Source of the DNA: Halichondria panicea
Taxonomy: Eukaryota; Porifera; Demospongiae; Suberitida; Halichondriidae
NCBI RefSeq assembly: GCF_963675165.1
Contig: NC_087385.1
Location: 392,501-456,500 of the forward strand
DNA: 64,000 bases
Reading direction: 5' to 3'
Shown here: one piece after another, positions 46,807 to 58,075 of the stretch
Numbering within the stretch: position 1 is the first letter of the stretch
How the letters are laid out: each line of letters opens with the position of its first letter
Translations under genes and position numbers: made by a program
Notes under the pieces: model-generated
Told to the model about the DNA's origin: nothing
The model's input: the letters and a program-made list of their open reading frames with translations, nothing else
The model's database searches: none

Positions 46807-47940
46807 ATGTTGTGGACTATTAGAGTGGCGCTTGTAATTGAAGAAAGACGGTAGTAGCAAGGGCATAATTATATAGAGGGCATGCAACTGACTGTCTATA
46901 TAAGGCCTTGCAAGGCTTTTCAAGAATGTTTTTCAAGAATGTGCTATCATAAGTATCCACATTCTTGTAGATATATCTATATGAGTGAGACTATGACTGA
47001 GCCCCTTCTTGGGTTTAGACTTTACATCCCCCCAGCCTGTAGATTCAATTTGCTCATACCTATAATTATACATTCAGGAATAAGCAGAGGTTCAATGAGA
47101 TTCTGCTAAAAAAGTCATTTGAGTAATTATTATTTGTAATGAGATTCATATCTGGTGGTTTTGCTGTTTGGCGTTGCAAGTGCACTGCAATCCACTGTAA
47201 CTGCATGGGTATCATCTTCCTGTACCCATTTTATGTTTCTACCTTCATGTTGTGATTATAGGTGTCATGTTTCTAAACGTAATGCTACAAGTTACTGTTG
47301 CATTGGTTGTAGCATTTCCGGAACCATAATACAGTGTGTTGCATTGGCGGGAGGACATTTCTATAGTTGGGAGATTACTATGCATGCATGGCGTATAATT
47401 TATATGTAAGATGTCGTTATGAAATGTGTGTACCAACTCATGCACTACACTATCTCTTGCATAGCTATAGCCTCGATTCCAGGCCGCGAAGAGAAAGGCG
47501 CCTTTCTCTTCGCGGCCTGGAATCGAGGCTAGCATAGCTATAGCTTCTATAGAGCAGTTTATTTTTATGGCCTAAGCGATTAACAAAAGACCCTAACTCT
47601 TGATCACCATGTCTGTTGCTAGACAATTTTCACAATAAAAGACTTAAGTTAATGTATTCAGTAAAAGACATCATATGATTCCTATACACACATCTTCCTG
47701 TACCCATTATGTTTCTACGCATGTTGTGATTAGGTGTCATGTTTCTAAACATGCATTACAAGTTACTGTTGCATAGTATTTGGTTTTTCAACACAACAAG
47801 TTAAGGCCGGAGTTCAACAATATCAATCGTGAGATTTTGCAATAGTGAACCTAAATCCTACTGATTTACCGCTATACTATAATTATTACAGTTTGGTATT
47901 CAGTTCATATAATTATAGCGTTTAATGGATCGTCGAGCAA
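46807..47940. other. Spacer with array relics
   Basis: Promoter-like CATTTCCGGAACC (47315-47328) and two upstream boxes (47213-47283, 47692-47758) remain, but there is no collagen exon before SC15. A deleted SC gene probably lay here. The foldback palindrome at 47468-47531 is the only other feature seen. Confidence 0.5.
47468..47531. mobile_element. 64-bp perfect palindrome with target duplication
   Basis: Centred on GGCGCC, both 32-bp arms match exactly with no loop. It is flanked by GCATAGCTATAG on each side. The equivalent spacer near 63843 reads through without it, so this is an insertion. Confidence 0.8.
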
Positions 47941-48779
47941 CTACATTGTGCACATAGCACAGTTGATCTCTTTGTAGTTGTTGTAAGGAGGGCAAGCGAG
48001 TGCATTACACACAGCCTCAACATGACCAAACAGACCGTGAGTAGCGTATTCTTGACTTGAGCTTCCATGTACAGACTCGAGATCTTTATCAACACATTCG
48101 AATGTAGATCGCTTATGACCAGGGTGCACCCTCTCCGACATGAGGTAGCCATAGTACTCTCTCGTGAATCCAGCTGGACAAGAGCTTTTGCCGGGTACCA
48201 TTAGCACAAGGTCTTTAGTGGGCACCACACACACAGCACAAGGAATGTCATGACCATGGTTTCTTATGGTACTTTGATATTCAACAGGAAAAAGTGGGCT
48301 GTAGCTCTGCACACCACTAATGAATGGGAGGGTGTAGTCAGGATCATTGGGCATGCACAGTCGAGTAGTGCCACCACCAGCCTGATTATTGACACTCCCA
48401 GCCATTACTCCAGCATAGACTAGATTGGCTCCATCTCTGCAGGTATGCTTCCCCCACCTGGTGTAGACCACACCCCCACTCTTTGGTCCAGGGGCTCCAG
48501 ATGTACCAGGAGGTCCATTCATTCCGGGGGATCCTCTTGGGCCCACTGGTCCTTGTACTCCATCACGTCCGTCTCTTCCTCGTGGACCATCCCTGCCATC
48601 ACGACCACGGAGGACACTGACACTAGGAGTCCCACCAACAGGTACTGATCCAGACTCTAAAAAAATGTATTAAATTTCACATTATTCACATTTACATGTT
48701 TACCTTGTCCCAGTGCTAGTAGCTGCACAGAGCTGAAGACTCCAAAGGTAACAAATAAGAGAAGGCCAGACTTCATCAT
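47941..48779 (-). CDS. SC15: spongin short-chain collagen, type M leader
   Basis: Exon 1 (48704-48779, MMKSGLLLFVTFGVFSSV) and exon 2 (47941-48656) give 263 residues. The linker is ESGSVPVGGTPSVSVLRG. V1 is VNNQA, the only intact copy without a His or Arg at its first position. V2 is HPGHK and V3 is the long form HGSSSQEYATHGLF. LFPVEYQ replaces LYNVEYQ, a combination shared only with SC12. It stands alone after the transposon-rich gap. Confidence 0.88.
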
Positions 48780-48822
48780 GACTGTTGTAGGTAGACTTAT
48801 ACTCCTCAACTCAAAATAACCT

Positions 48823-48880
48823 TTTTATACACTCTTTGCATTAGGTGTAGCATATTCACTGCTTGTAGCACATCCGGAAC
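48823..48880 (-). promoter_or_regulatory. SC15 promoter: TATA box and CCGGAT site
   Basis: The minus strand has GTATAAAAAG and GTTCCGGATG, so the core is CCGGAT rather than CCGGAA. Confidence 0.55.
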
Positions 48881-49400
48881 CATAATACAGTGTGTTGCAT
48901 TGGTGGGAGGACATTTCTATAGTTGGGGGAACTGAACACTTTCTATGCATCTACATAATTATAGGAATGTGCATAACAGCTCACTACACTATTTCTTGGG
49001 TAGCTAGCTTCTAGTAATTTAGTCTATCAGCGATTAACAAAAGGCCCTCACTTGTAATCACCATATTGTCCATTGCTAGTTAATGTTATATGCCGGGATA
49101 TAGTTGTGCAGCGAATGCCATCATTAAAATGATTTCCTTCCTCTAGATCTACACACATCTTCCTGTACCCATTATGTTTCTACCTGCATGTTGTGATTAG
49201 GTGTCATGTTTCTAAACATGCATTACAAGTTACTGTTGCATAGTATTTGGAATTCTTACAGCGAGGCCAGAGTTCTTCCATAGCAATCGTATACAAACAT
49301 TTTTGATACAATAGTGAACGTATTTTAGTCCTTACTGATTAACTTCTGTAAATCTGTGTTCTCTCATATTCAGTTCATAGAGTTTTTAATAACAGAACAG

Positions 49401-50230
49401 CTACATTGTGCACATAGCACAGTTGATCTCTTTGTAGTTGTTGTAAGGAGGGCAAGCGAGTGCATTACACACAGCCTCAACATGACAAAACAGACCGTGT
49501 ATCTGCCATTGTGAACTTCCATGTACAGACTCGAGATCTTTATCAACGCATTCGAATGTAGATTGCTTATGATCACCATTTACCTTCTCCGACATGAGGT
49601 AGCCATAGTACTCTCTCGTGAATCCAGCTGGACAAGAGCTCTTGCCAGGTACCATTAGCACAAGGTCTTTAGTGGGCACCACACACACAGCACAAGGAAT
49701 GTCGTGACCATGGCTTTGAACAGTGTCCTGATATTCGATATTGTAGAGTGGGCTGTAGTTCTGCACACCATTAATGAATGGGAGGGTGTAGTCGGGATCA
49801 TTGGGCATACACAATCGAGTGGTGCCACCACCAGCGTGATGATAATGACTCCCAGCCATTACTCCAGCATAGACTAGATTGGCTCCATCTCTGCAGGTAG
49901 TCTTCCCCCACCTGGTGTAGACCACACCCCCACTCTTTGGACCAGGGGCTCCAGATGTACCAGGAGGTCCATTCATTCCAGGGGATCCTCTTGGGCCCAC
50001 TACTCCTTGCACTCCATCACGCCCGTCTCTTCCTCGTGGCCCATCCCTGCCATCACGACCACGAAGGACACTGACGCTAGGAGTCCCACCAACAGCCACT
50101 GACTGATCCAGACTCTAGAAAATGTTGTTCAGATAAAAATTCACATCATCCACTTACCTTGTGCCAATGCAAGTAGCTGCATAGAGCTGAAGAGTTCAAA
50201 GGCAACGAATAAGAGAATGCCGGACTTCAT
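49401..50230 (-). pseudogene. SC16: short-chain collagen, type M, 4-bp frameshift at exon junction
   Basis: Exon 1 is 50158-50230; the first of the two usual ATGs is GTG, so the second is used. Exon 2 (49401-50114) carries a 4-bp tandem duplication (ACTG ACTG, near 50097-50104) that shifts the frame into a TAG within 13 codons. The same duplication creates CAG 16 nt inside exon 2. Splicing there would restore the frame as V-A-V-G-G. The rest is open, with V1 HYHHA, V2 NGDHK and V3 HGSSQWQIHGLF, and FCHVEA replacing FGHVEA (an extra Cys). Confidence 0.75.
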
Positions 50231-50838
50231 CACGAATGACTGTTATAGCTTATACTCCTTAACTCTTTTTATACACTCGATCTTTGCATTAGGTGTAGCA
50301 TATTCACTGCTTGTAGCATTTCCGGAACCATAATACAGTGTGTTGCATTTGGACATTATTAGAATTAAACACAATAATGATTCTTATGGCGTGCCAGTAT
50401 ATACATTTGTTGCGTATAGCTAAAGCTTTCTAGTACATGTAATGTATAAAAGGCCGTCACTTGTGATCACCATGCATGTATGTTAGTCAATTTTCAAATA
50501 ATTATATGCAGTAAATCAATGTCATCATGATTCCTTCCTATACACACATCTTCCTGTACCCGTTATGTTTCTACCTGCATGTTGTGATTAGGTGTCATGT
50601 TTCTAAACATATGCTACAAGTTACTGTTGCATAGTGGTTATTCGTTCTTACAGCGAGCCCGAAGTTCTTCCATAAAATAAAAGTATGTGGACTTGACCTT
50701 GTAATCATTATTAGGTTGCTATAATTTTTAATCAATCTTACAAACGTTTTGAACAATAGTGAACGTATTAGTCCTTATACTGATTAAATACTCTATCAGT
50801 GTTCTATCATACAGTTCATATAGTTTTTAACGGAGCAG

Positions 50839-51658
50839 CTACATTGTGCACATAGCACAGTTGATCTCTTTGTAGTTGTTGTAAGGAGGGCAAGGTAGTG
50901 CATTACACACAGCCTCAACATGACCAAAAAAACCGTGTCCCTGCCCGTGTGAACTTCCATGTACAGACTCGAGATCTTTGTCAACGCATTCGAATGTAGA
51001 TCGGTGATGATTACCATGTACCCTCTCCGACATGAGGTAGCCATAGTACTCTCTTGTGAATCCAGCTGGACAAGAGCTCTTGCCGGGTACCATTAGCACA
51101 AGGTCTTTAGTGGGCACCACACACACAGCACAAGGAATGTCGTGGGCATGGCTTCTTATGGTATTTTGATATTCAACATTGTATATAGAGTGGGCTGTAG
51201 TTCTGCACACCATTAATAAATGGGAGGGTGTAGTCGGGATTATTGGGCATGCACAATCAAGTGGTGCCACCACCAGCCTGATGATAATGACTCCCAGCCA
51301 TTACTCCAGCATAGACTAGATTGGCTCCATCTCTGCAGGTATGCTTCCCCCACCTGGTGTAGACCACACCCCCACTCTTTGGACCAGGGGCTCCAGATGT
51401 ACCAGGAGGTCCATTCATTCCGGGAGATCCTCTTGGGCCCACTGGTCCTTGTACTCCATCACGTCCGTCTCTTCCTCGTGGCCCATCCCTGCCATCACGA
51501 CCACAGAGGACACTGACGTTGGATTCAGACTCTGAATGGCATTTCAGTGTTTATTGCAATAACTACAATTATAGTGTCTCACCTTGCAATTCTGCTATTG
51601 CTAGCAGCTGTAGAGAGCCGAACACTCCAAATAGTAGCAGAAGGCCTGATTTCACCAT
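50839..51658 (-). pseudogene. SC17: short-chain collagen, type V, two lesions
   Basis: Exon 1 (51583-51658) has an in-frame 6-bp insertion near its end (AIAELQ). Exon 2 (50839-51531) has a CGA to TGA change in TTRLCMP (near 51257) and a 4-bp TATA insertion near 51183 in the YNVEYQ segment. It is otherwise well preserved, so it is recently dead. V1 is HYHQA, V2 HGNHH and V3 HGSSHGQGHGFF. Confidence 0.88.
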
Positions 51659-52107
51659 GGCTGATTTTTTCACGTGCAGCAACCGAACTCATGTTTTGCT
51701 GGCTAAAATTGTTTTGTTTTATACCCTTTGACTACATACATATACAGGGTACAAGTGCTTAAGACATTTCCGGGAACTTATACTTGTATACTGTATGCTC
51801 CTACAGAATAATAGTATTATTGTTAGTGTAGGGTTTCATTGGTAGAAACTGAAAGTAATAATTACTATGATGACATACAATACGTTGTATGTACCTCTGC
51901 TGTAAGTCAATTTTCACTAATGATTTTCCTTCCTACACACTTGTTCCTGTATCCATTATGTTTCTACTTGCATGTTGTGATTAGGTGTCATGTTTCTAAA
52001 CATGCATTACAATTAAGTTAACGTAAAAAAATTATGGATAGCAAAATAATGATTGTTGCATGATTGTATTTACCAAGCTGGCAGTCTGTGTCAATCATAA
52101 TTATATA

Positions 52108-52770
52108 CCTATAATGTTTTGCAAGCATCAAACATAATAATGCGAATTTTGCGAGTTGAGTTGATCACTTCCCAAAAGTCATATCCTGCATGATGGCTGC
52201 TTGAAAGTGATTGGGGTTGAGAAGGAGGGGGCGTTCTTAGAAAATCTTCACAGTGAGCATATAATTATAATCATAAATGTTATTGTACAGTGCAAAGAAT
52301 ATACAGTAGAACCTCAAGACATTCACCTTTTTTCCAGAGGCAGGCCGGATATATTACTGAATATGCCACAGTCCACCCACCTAATATTGATCAACAGCAG
52401 TCCACATTTTGGGCACATGCATACAATAACATGGTCGCCTTCAAGGAAGTGAATTAATTTACAAGGCACCTTAAACGCTGGCTCTATAGTTCTATGATCT
52501 TGTGTATATATAAATACAGTCCCATGCATGCAGTGCACGAGTCACCCAGCTGCTATATACCACGTATTACTAGAATATTTTGCTGGTGAAAAACCTTTGC
52601 GAATGAGCCAAATTAGCAGAAAATTGACCCTTTGCAATCTAACTATTGCGTTCTGGCAAGGATCGTGTGTATTTACTAGTTTAGATTTTGCGGATTTTAT
52701 TGTTGGGAATTGATTAACCATCGCAAAGTTCACAAATGTTTGATGCTCGCAAAACATTCTAGCAATACGG
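52108..52770. mobile_element. Spacer inverted-repeat element, family 2, long copy
   Basis: The left end ATGTTTTGCAAGCATCAAAC and right end GTTTGATGCTCGCAAAACAT are inverted; the right end runs on to CTAGCAATACGGTA. It carries CAGTAGAACCTCAAGAC, resembling a pogo-like terminus, inside. The duplicate is at 55981-56644. Confidence 0.65.
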
Positions 52771-52849
52771 TATGCACCTTCTCTTCATACGCCCTTGCAT
52801 GGTGTTACTATATAGCAGTTCAACACTCTTACTCTTACCTATAAGCTTA

Positions 52850-53110
52850 CTCTCTTGTATTTGTGTATTGGGGATGGTTTTTAATGACATTCATAAATTG
52901 GTCACCTACCCACATGCCACATGCATGCTATGATGACACAACACAAAATGGGCCAATCTGCTGAAAGAGGTGTCCTATTTCTTCTTTATTGTGACTGACG
53001 AATCAACTAATGAGGAGATGTTGTCTTGGAAGCAATTGCACATCTGTGGCAAGGACTCCCAATCACAGCTGAGAGAAGGAACTGAATAACGTTATCAGGT
53101 TAGTGTGCAT
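52850..53110. repeat. Representative array 3' block
   Basis: A block ending AGCAATTGCACATCTGTGG...TTATCAGGTTAGTG lies 150-250 bp past the stop of eight SC copies (near 21600, 25820, 28800, 32475, 35347, 40265, 53030, 56905), always in the same orientation. It contains weak open frames but no recognised protein. It is probably ancestral 3' flank copied with the genes. Confidence 0.6.
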
Positions 53111-53276
53111 GCTTCTCATGTCAATCATCAATCAATCTAGTCCATTCTTACTATACGACGCTACAACAATATAATTATACAATAAAATAACTCTTAATTA
53201 CCTGTACTGTAGTACTGTACATAATTATAATAGTTCAGTTTTTCGGCATTCAGCTCATAGTTTTAATAACAGAGAG

Positions 53277-54105
53277 CTACATTGTGCACATAGCACAGTT
53301 GATCTCTTTGTAATTGTTGTAAGGAGGGCAAGCGAGTGCATTACACACAGCCTCAACATGACCAAACAGACCGTGTCCCTGGTGATGTGAACTTCCATGC
53401 ACAGACTCGAGATCTTTGTCAACACATTCAAATGTCGATCGTTTATGATTAACATGTACCCTCTCTGACATGAGGTAGCCATAGTACTCTCTCGTGAATC
53501 CAGCTGGACAAGAGCTCTTGCCGGGTACCATTAGCACAAGGTCTTTAGTGGGCACCATACACACAGCGCAAGGAATGTCGTGGTTAACATTTCGAACAGT
53601 AGCTTGATATTCAACATTGTAGAGTGGGCTGTAGCTCTGCACACCACTAATGAATGGGAGTGTGTAGTCGGGATCATTGGGCATACACAGTCGTGTGGTG
53701 CCACCTCCATTTTTTATGTGATGACTTCCAGCCATTACTCCAGCATAGACTAGAATAGCTCCATCTCTGCAGGTAATCTTCCCCCACCTGGTATAGACCA
53801 CACCCCCACTCTTTGGTCCAGGGGCTCCAGATGTACCAGGAGGTCCATTCATTCCAGGGGATCCTCTTGGACCCACTACTCCTTGCACTCCATCACGTCC
53901 GTCTCTTCCTCGTGGCCCATCCCTGCCATCACGACCACGAAGGACACTGACGCTAGGAGTCCCACCAACAGCCACTGATCCAGACTCTAGAAAATGTTGT
54001 TCAGATAAAAATTCACATCATCCACTTACCTTGTGCCAATGCAAGTAGCTGCATAGAGCTGAAGAGTTCAAAGGCAACGAATAATAGAATGCCGGACTTC
54101 ATCAT
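53277..54105 (-). CDS. SC18: spongin short-chain collagen, type M leader
   Basis: Exon 1 (54030-54105, MMKSGILLFVAFELFSSM) and exon 2 (53277-53986) give 261 residues, split by a 43-nt intron. The linker is ESGSVAVGGTPSVSVLRG. Patches are V1 HHIKN, V2 HVNHK and V3 HGSSHHQGHGLF. ITCRDGAILVY replaces the common TTCRDGANLVY, as in SC8, SC20 and SC24. Its exon 2 protein appears identical to that of SC20, as expected from the 3.87-kb duplication. Confidence 0.9.
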
Positions 54106-54138
54106 GAATGACTGTTATAGCTTATACTCCTTAACTCT

Positions 54139-54200
54139 TTTTATACACTCGATCTTTGCATTAGGTGTAGCATATTCACTGCTTGTAGCATTTCCGGAAC
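54139..54200 (-). promoter_or_regulatory. SC18 promoter: TATA box and CCGGAA site
   Basis: The minus strand has GTGTATAAAAA and GTTCCGGAAA, repeated exactly at SC20. Confidence 0.6.
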
Positions 54201-54709
54201 CATAATACAGTGTGTTGCATTTGGACATTATTAGAATTAAACACAATAATGATTCTTATGGCGTACAGTGTGTACCAGTATATACATTTGTTGCGTATAG
54301 CTAAAGCTTTCTAGTACATGTAATGTATAAAAGGCCGTCACTTGTGATCACCATGCATGTATGTTAGTCAATTTTCAAATAATTATATGCAGTAAATCAA
54401 TGTCATCATGATTCCTTCCTATACACACATCTTCCTGTACCCGTTATGTTTCTACCTGCATGTTGTGATTAGGTGTCATGTTTCTAAACATATGCTACAA
54501 GTTACTGTTGCATAGTGGTTATTCGTTCTTACAGCGAGCCCGGAGTTCTTCCATAAAATAAAAGTATGTAGACTTGACCTTGTAATCATTATTAATTTTT
54601 AATCAATCTTACAAACTTTTTGAACAATAGTGAACGTATTAGTCCTTATACTGATTAAATACTCTATCAGTGTTCTATCATACAGTTCATATAGTTTTTA
54701 ACGGAGCAG

Positions 54710-55529
54710 CTACATTGTGCACATAACACAGTTGATCTCTTTGTAGTTGTTGTAAGGAGGGCAAGGTAGTGCATTACACACAGCCTCAACAGGACCAAAA
54801 AAACCGTGTCCCTGCCCGTGTGAACTTCCATGTACAGACTCGAGATCTTTGTCAACGCATTCGAATGTAGATCGGTGATGATTACCATGTACCCTCTCCG
54901 ACATGAGGTAGCCATAGTACTCTCTTGTGAATCCAGCTGGACAAGAGCTCTTGCCGGGTACCATTAGCACAAGGTCTTTAGTGGGCACCACACACACAGC
55001 ACAAGGAATGTCGTGGGCATGGCTTCTTATGGTATTTTGATATTCAACATTGTATATAGAGTGGGCTGTAGTTCTGCACACCATTAATAAATGGGAGGGT
55101 GTAGTCGGGATTATTGGGCATGCACAATCAAGTGGTGCCACCACCAGCCTGATGATAATGACTCCCAGCCATTACTCCAGCATAGACTAGATTGGCTCCA
55201 TCTCTGCAGGTATGCTTCCCCCACCTGGTGTAGACCACACCCCCACTCTTTGGACCAGGGGCTCCAGATGTACCAGGAGGTCCATTCATTCCGGGAGATC
55301 CTCTTGGGCCCACTGGTCCTTGTACTCCATCACGTCCGTCTCTTCCTCGTGGCCCATCCCTGCCATCACGACCACAGAGGACACTGACGTTGGATTCAGA
55401 CTCTGAATGGCATTTCAGTGTTTATTGCAATAACTACAATTATAGTGTCTCACCTTGCAATTCTGCTATTGCTAGCAGCTGTAGAGAGCCGAACACTCCA
55501 AATAGTAGCAGAAGGCCTGATTTCACCAT
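54710..55529 (-). pseudogene. SC19: duplicate of dead SC17
   Basis: Exon 1 (55454-55529) and exon 2 (54710-55402) share both SC17 lesions: TGA in TTRLCMP and the TATA insertion. The duplication therefore happened after gene death. Since then it has gained its own changes, INCVMC for INCAMC and GPVEA for GHVEA. Confidence 0.9.
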
Positions 55530-55980
55530 GGCTGATTTTTTCACGTGCAGCAACCGAACTCATGTTTTGCTGGCTAATAATTGTTTTGTTTTATACCCTT
55601 TGACTACATACATATACAGGGTACAAGTGCTTAAGACATTTCCGGGAACTTATACTTGTATACTGTATGCTCCTACAGAATAATAGTATTATTGTTAGTG
55701 TAGGGTTTCATTGGTAGAAACTGAAAGTAATAATTACTATGATGACATACAATACGTTGTATGTACCTCTGCTGTAAGTCAATTTTCACTAATGATTTTC
55801 CTTCCTACACACTTGTTCCTGTATCCATTATGTTTCTACCTGCATGTTGTGATTAGGTGTCATGTTTCTAAACATGCATTACAATTAAGTTAACGTAAAA
55901 AAATTATGGATAGCAAAATAATGATTGTTGCATGATTGTATTTACCAAGCTGGCAGTCTGTGTCAATCATAATTATATAC

Positions 55981-56644
55981 CTATAATGTTTTGCAAGCAT
56001 CAAACATAATAATGCGAATTTTGCGAGTGTTGAGTTGATCACTTCCCAAAAGTCATATCCTGCATGATGGCTGCTTGAAAGTGATTGGGGTTGAGAAGGA
56101 GGGGGCGTTCTTAGAAAATCTTCACAGTGAGCATATAATTATAATCATAAATGTTATTGTACAGTGCAAAGAATATACAGTAGAACCTCAAGACATTCAC
56201 CTTTTTTCCAGAGGCAGGCCGGATATATTACTGAATATGCCACAGTCCACCCACCTAATATTGATCAACAGCAGTCCACATTTTGGGCACATGCATACAA
56301 TAACATGGTCGCCTTCAAGGAAGTGAATTAATTTACAAGGCACCTTAAACGCTGGCTCTATAGTTCTATGATCTTGTGTATATATAAATACAGTCCCATG
56401 CATGCAGTGCACGAGTCACCCAGCTGCTATATACCACGTATTACTAGAATATTTTGCTGGTGAAAAACCTTTGCGAATGAGCCAAATTAGCAGAAAATTG
56501 ACCCTTTGCAATCTAACTATTGCGTTCTGGCAAGGATCGTGTGTATTTACTAGTTTAGATTTTGCGGATTTTATTGTTGGGAATTGATTAACCATCGCAA
56601 AGTTCACAAATGTTTGATGCTCGCAAAACATTCTAGCAATACGG
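55981..56644. mobile_element. Spacer inverted-repeat element, family 2, duplicated long copy
   Basis: This is the copy of the element at 52108-52770 carried by the 3.87-kb duplication, not an independent insertion. Confidence 0.65.
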
Positions 56645-57150
56645 TATGCACCTTCTCTTCATACGCCCTTGCATGGTGTTACTATATAGCAGTTCAACAC
56701 TCTTACTCTTACCTATAAGCTTACTCTCTTGTATTTGTGTATTGGGGATGGTTTTTAATGACATTCATAAATTGGTCACCTACCCACATGCCACATGCAT
56801 GCTATGATGACACAACACAAAATGGGCCAATCTGCTGAAAGAGGTGTCCTATTTCTTCTTTATTGTGACTGACGAATCAACTAATGAGGAGATGTTGTCT
56901 TGGAAGCAATTGCACATCTGTGGCAAGGACTCCCAATCACAGCTGAGAGAAGGAACTGAATAACGTTATCAGGTTAGTGTGCATGCTTCTCATGTCAATC
57001 ATCAATCAATCTAGTCCATTCTTACTATACGACGCTACAACAATATAATTATACAATAAAATAACTCTTAATTACCTGTACTGTAGTACTGTACATAATT
57101 ATAATAGTTCAGTTTTTCGGCATTCAGCTCATAGTTTTAATAACAGAGAG

Positions 57151-57979
57151 CTACATTGTGCACATAGCACAGTTGATCTCTTTGTAATTGTTGTAAGGAG
57201 GGCAAGCGAGTGCATTACACACAGCCTCAACATGACCAAACAGACCGTGTCCCTGGTGATGTGAACTTCCATGCACAGACTCGAGATCTTTGTCAACACA
57301 TTCAAATGTCGATCGTTTATGATTAACATGTACCCTCTCTGACATGAGGTAGCCATAGTACTCTCTCGTGAATCCAGCTGGACAAGAGCTCTTGCCGGGT
57401 ACCATTAGCACAAGGTCTTTAGTGGGCACCATACACACAGCGCAAGGAATGTCGTGGTTAACATTTCGAACAGTAGCTTGATATTCAACATTGTAGAGTG
57501 GGCTGTAGCTCTGCACACCACTAATGAATGGGAGTGTGTAGTCGGGATCATTGGGCATACACAGTCGTGTGGTGCCACCTCCATTTTTTATGTGATGACT
57601 TCCAGCCATTACTCCAGCATAGACTAGAATAGCTCCATCTCTGCAGGTAATCTTCCCCCACCTGGTATAGACCACACCCCCACTCTTTGGTCCAGGGGCT
57701 CCAGATGTACCAGGAGGTCCATTCATTCCAGGGGATCCTCTTGGACCCACTACTCCTTGCACTCCATCACGTCCGTCTCTTCCTCGTGGCCCATCCCTGC
57801 CATCACGACCACGAAGGACACTGACGCTAGGAGTCCCACCAACAGCCACTGATCCAGACTCTAGAAAATGTTGTTCAGATAAAAATTCACATCATCCACT
57901 TACCTTGTGCCAGTGCAAGTAGCTGCATAGAGCTGAAGAGTTCAAAGGCAACGAATAATAGAATGCCGGACTTCATCAT
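57151..57979 (-). CDS. SC20: spongin short-chain collagen, type M leader
   Basis: Exon 1 (57904-57979) and exon 2 (57151-57860) give 261 residues, with exon 2 protein identical to SC18 including V1 HHIKN, V2 HVNHK and V3 HGSSHHQGHGLF. It is the newest intact member of the array by this measure. Either copy may be redundant. Confidence 0.9.
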
Positions 57980-58012
57980 GAATGACTGTTATAGCTTATA
58001 CTCCTTAACTCT

Positions 58013-58075
58013 TTTTATACACTCGATCTTTGCATTAGGTGTAGCATATTCACTGCTTGTAGCATTTCCGGAACC
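58013..58075 (-). promoter_or_regulatory. SC20 promoter: TATA box and CCGGAA site
   Basis: It matches the SC18 promoter: GTGTATAAAAA and GTTCCGGAAA on the minus strand. Confidence 0.6.

Larger units (their letters stand above)
50115..53986. repeat. 3.87-kb tandem duplication, unit 1 (SC17 + SC18)
   Basis: This region and 53987-57860 are nearly identical along their length, offset by 3871-3874 bp, including spacers and both genes. The differences noticed are a few substitutions and small indels, such as a 7-bp gap near 50393. Confidence 0.9.
53987..57860. repeat. 3.87-kb tandem duplication, unit 2 (SC19 + SC20)
   Basis: This is the second unit of the duplication. A partial third unit (57861 to about 58600, spacer only) follows and leads into the distinct SC21. 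Confidence 0.9.
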
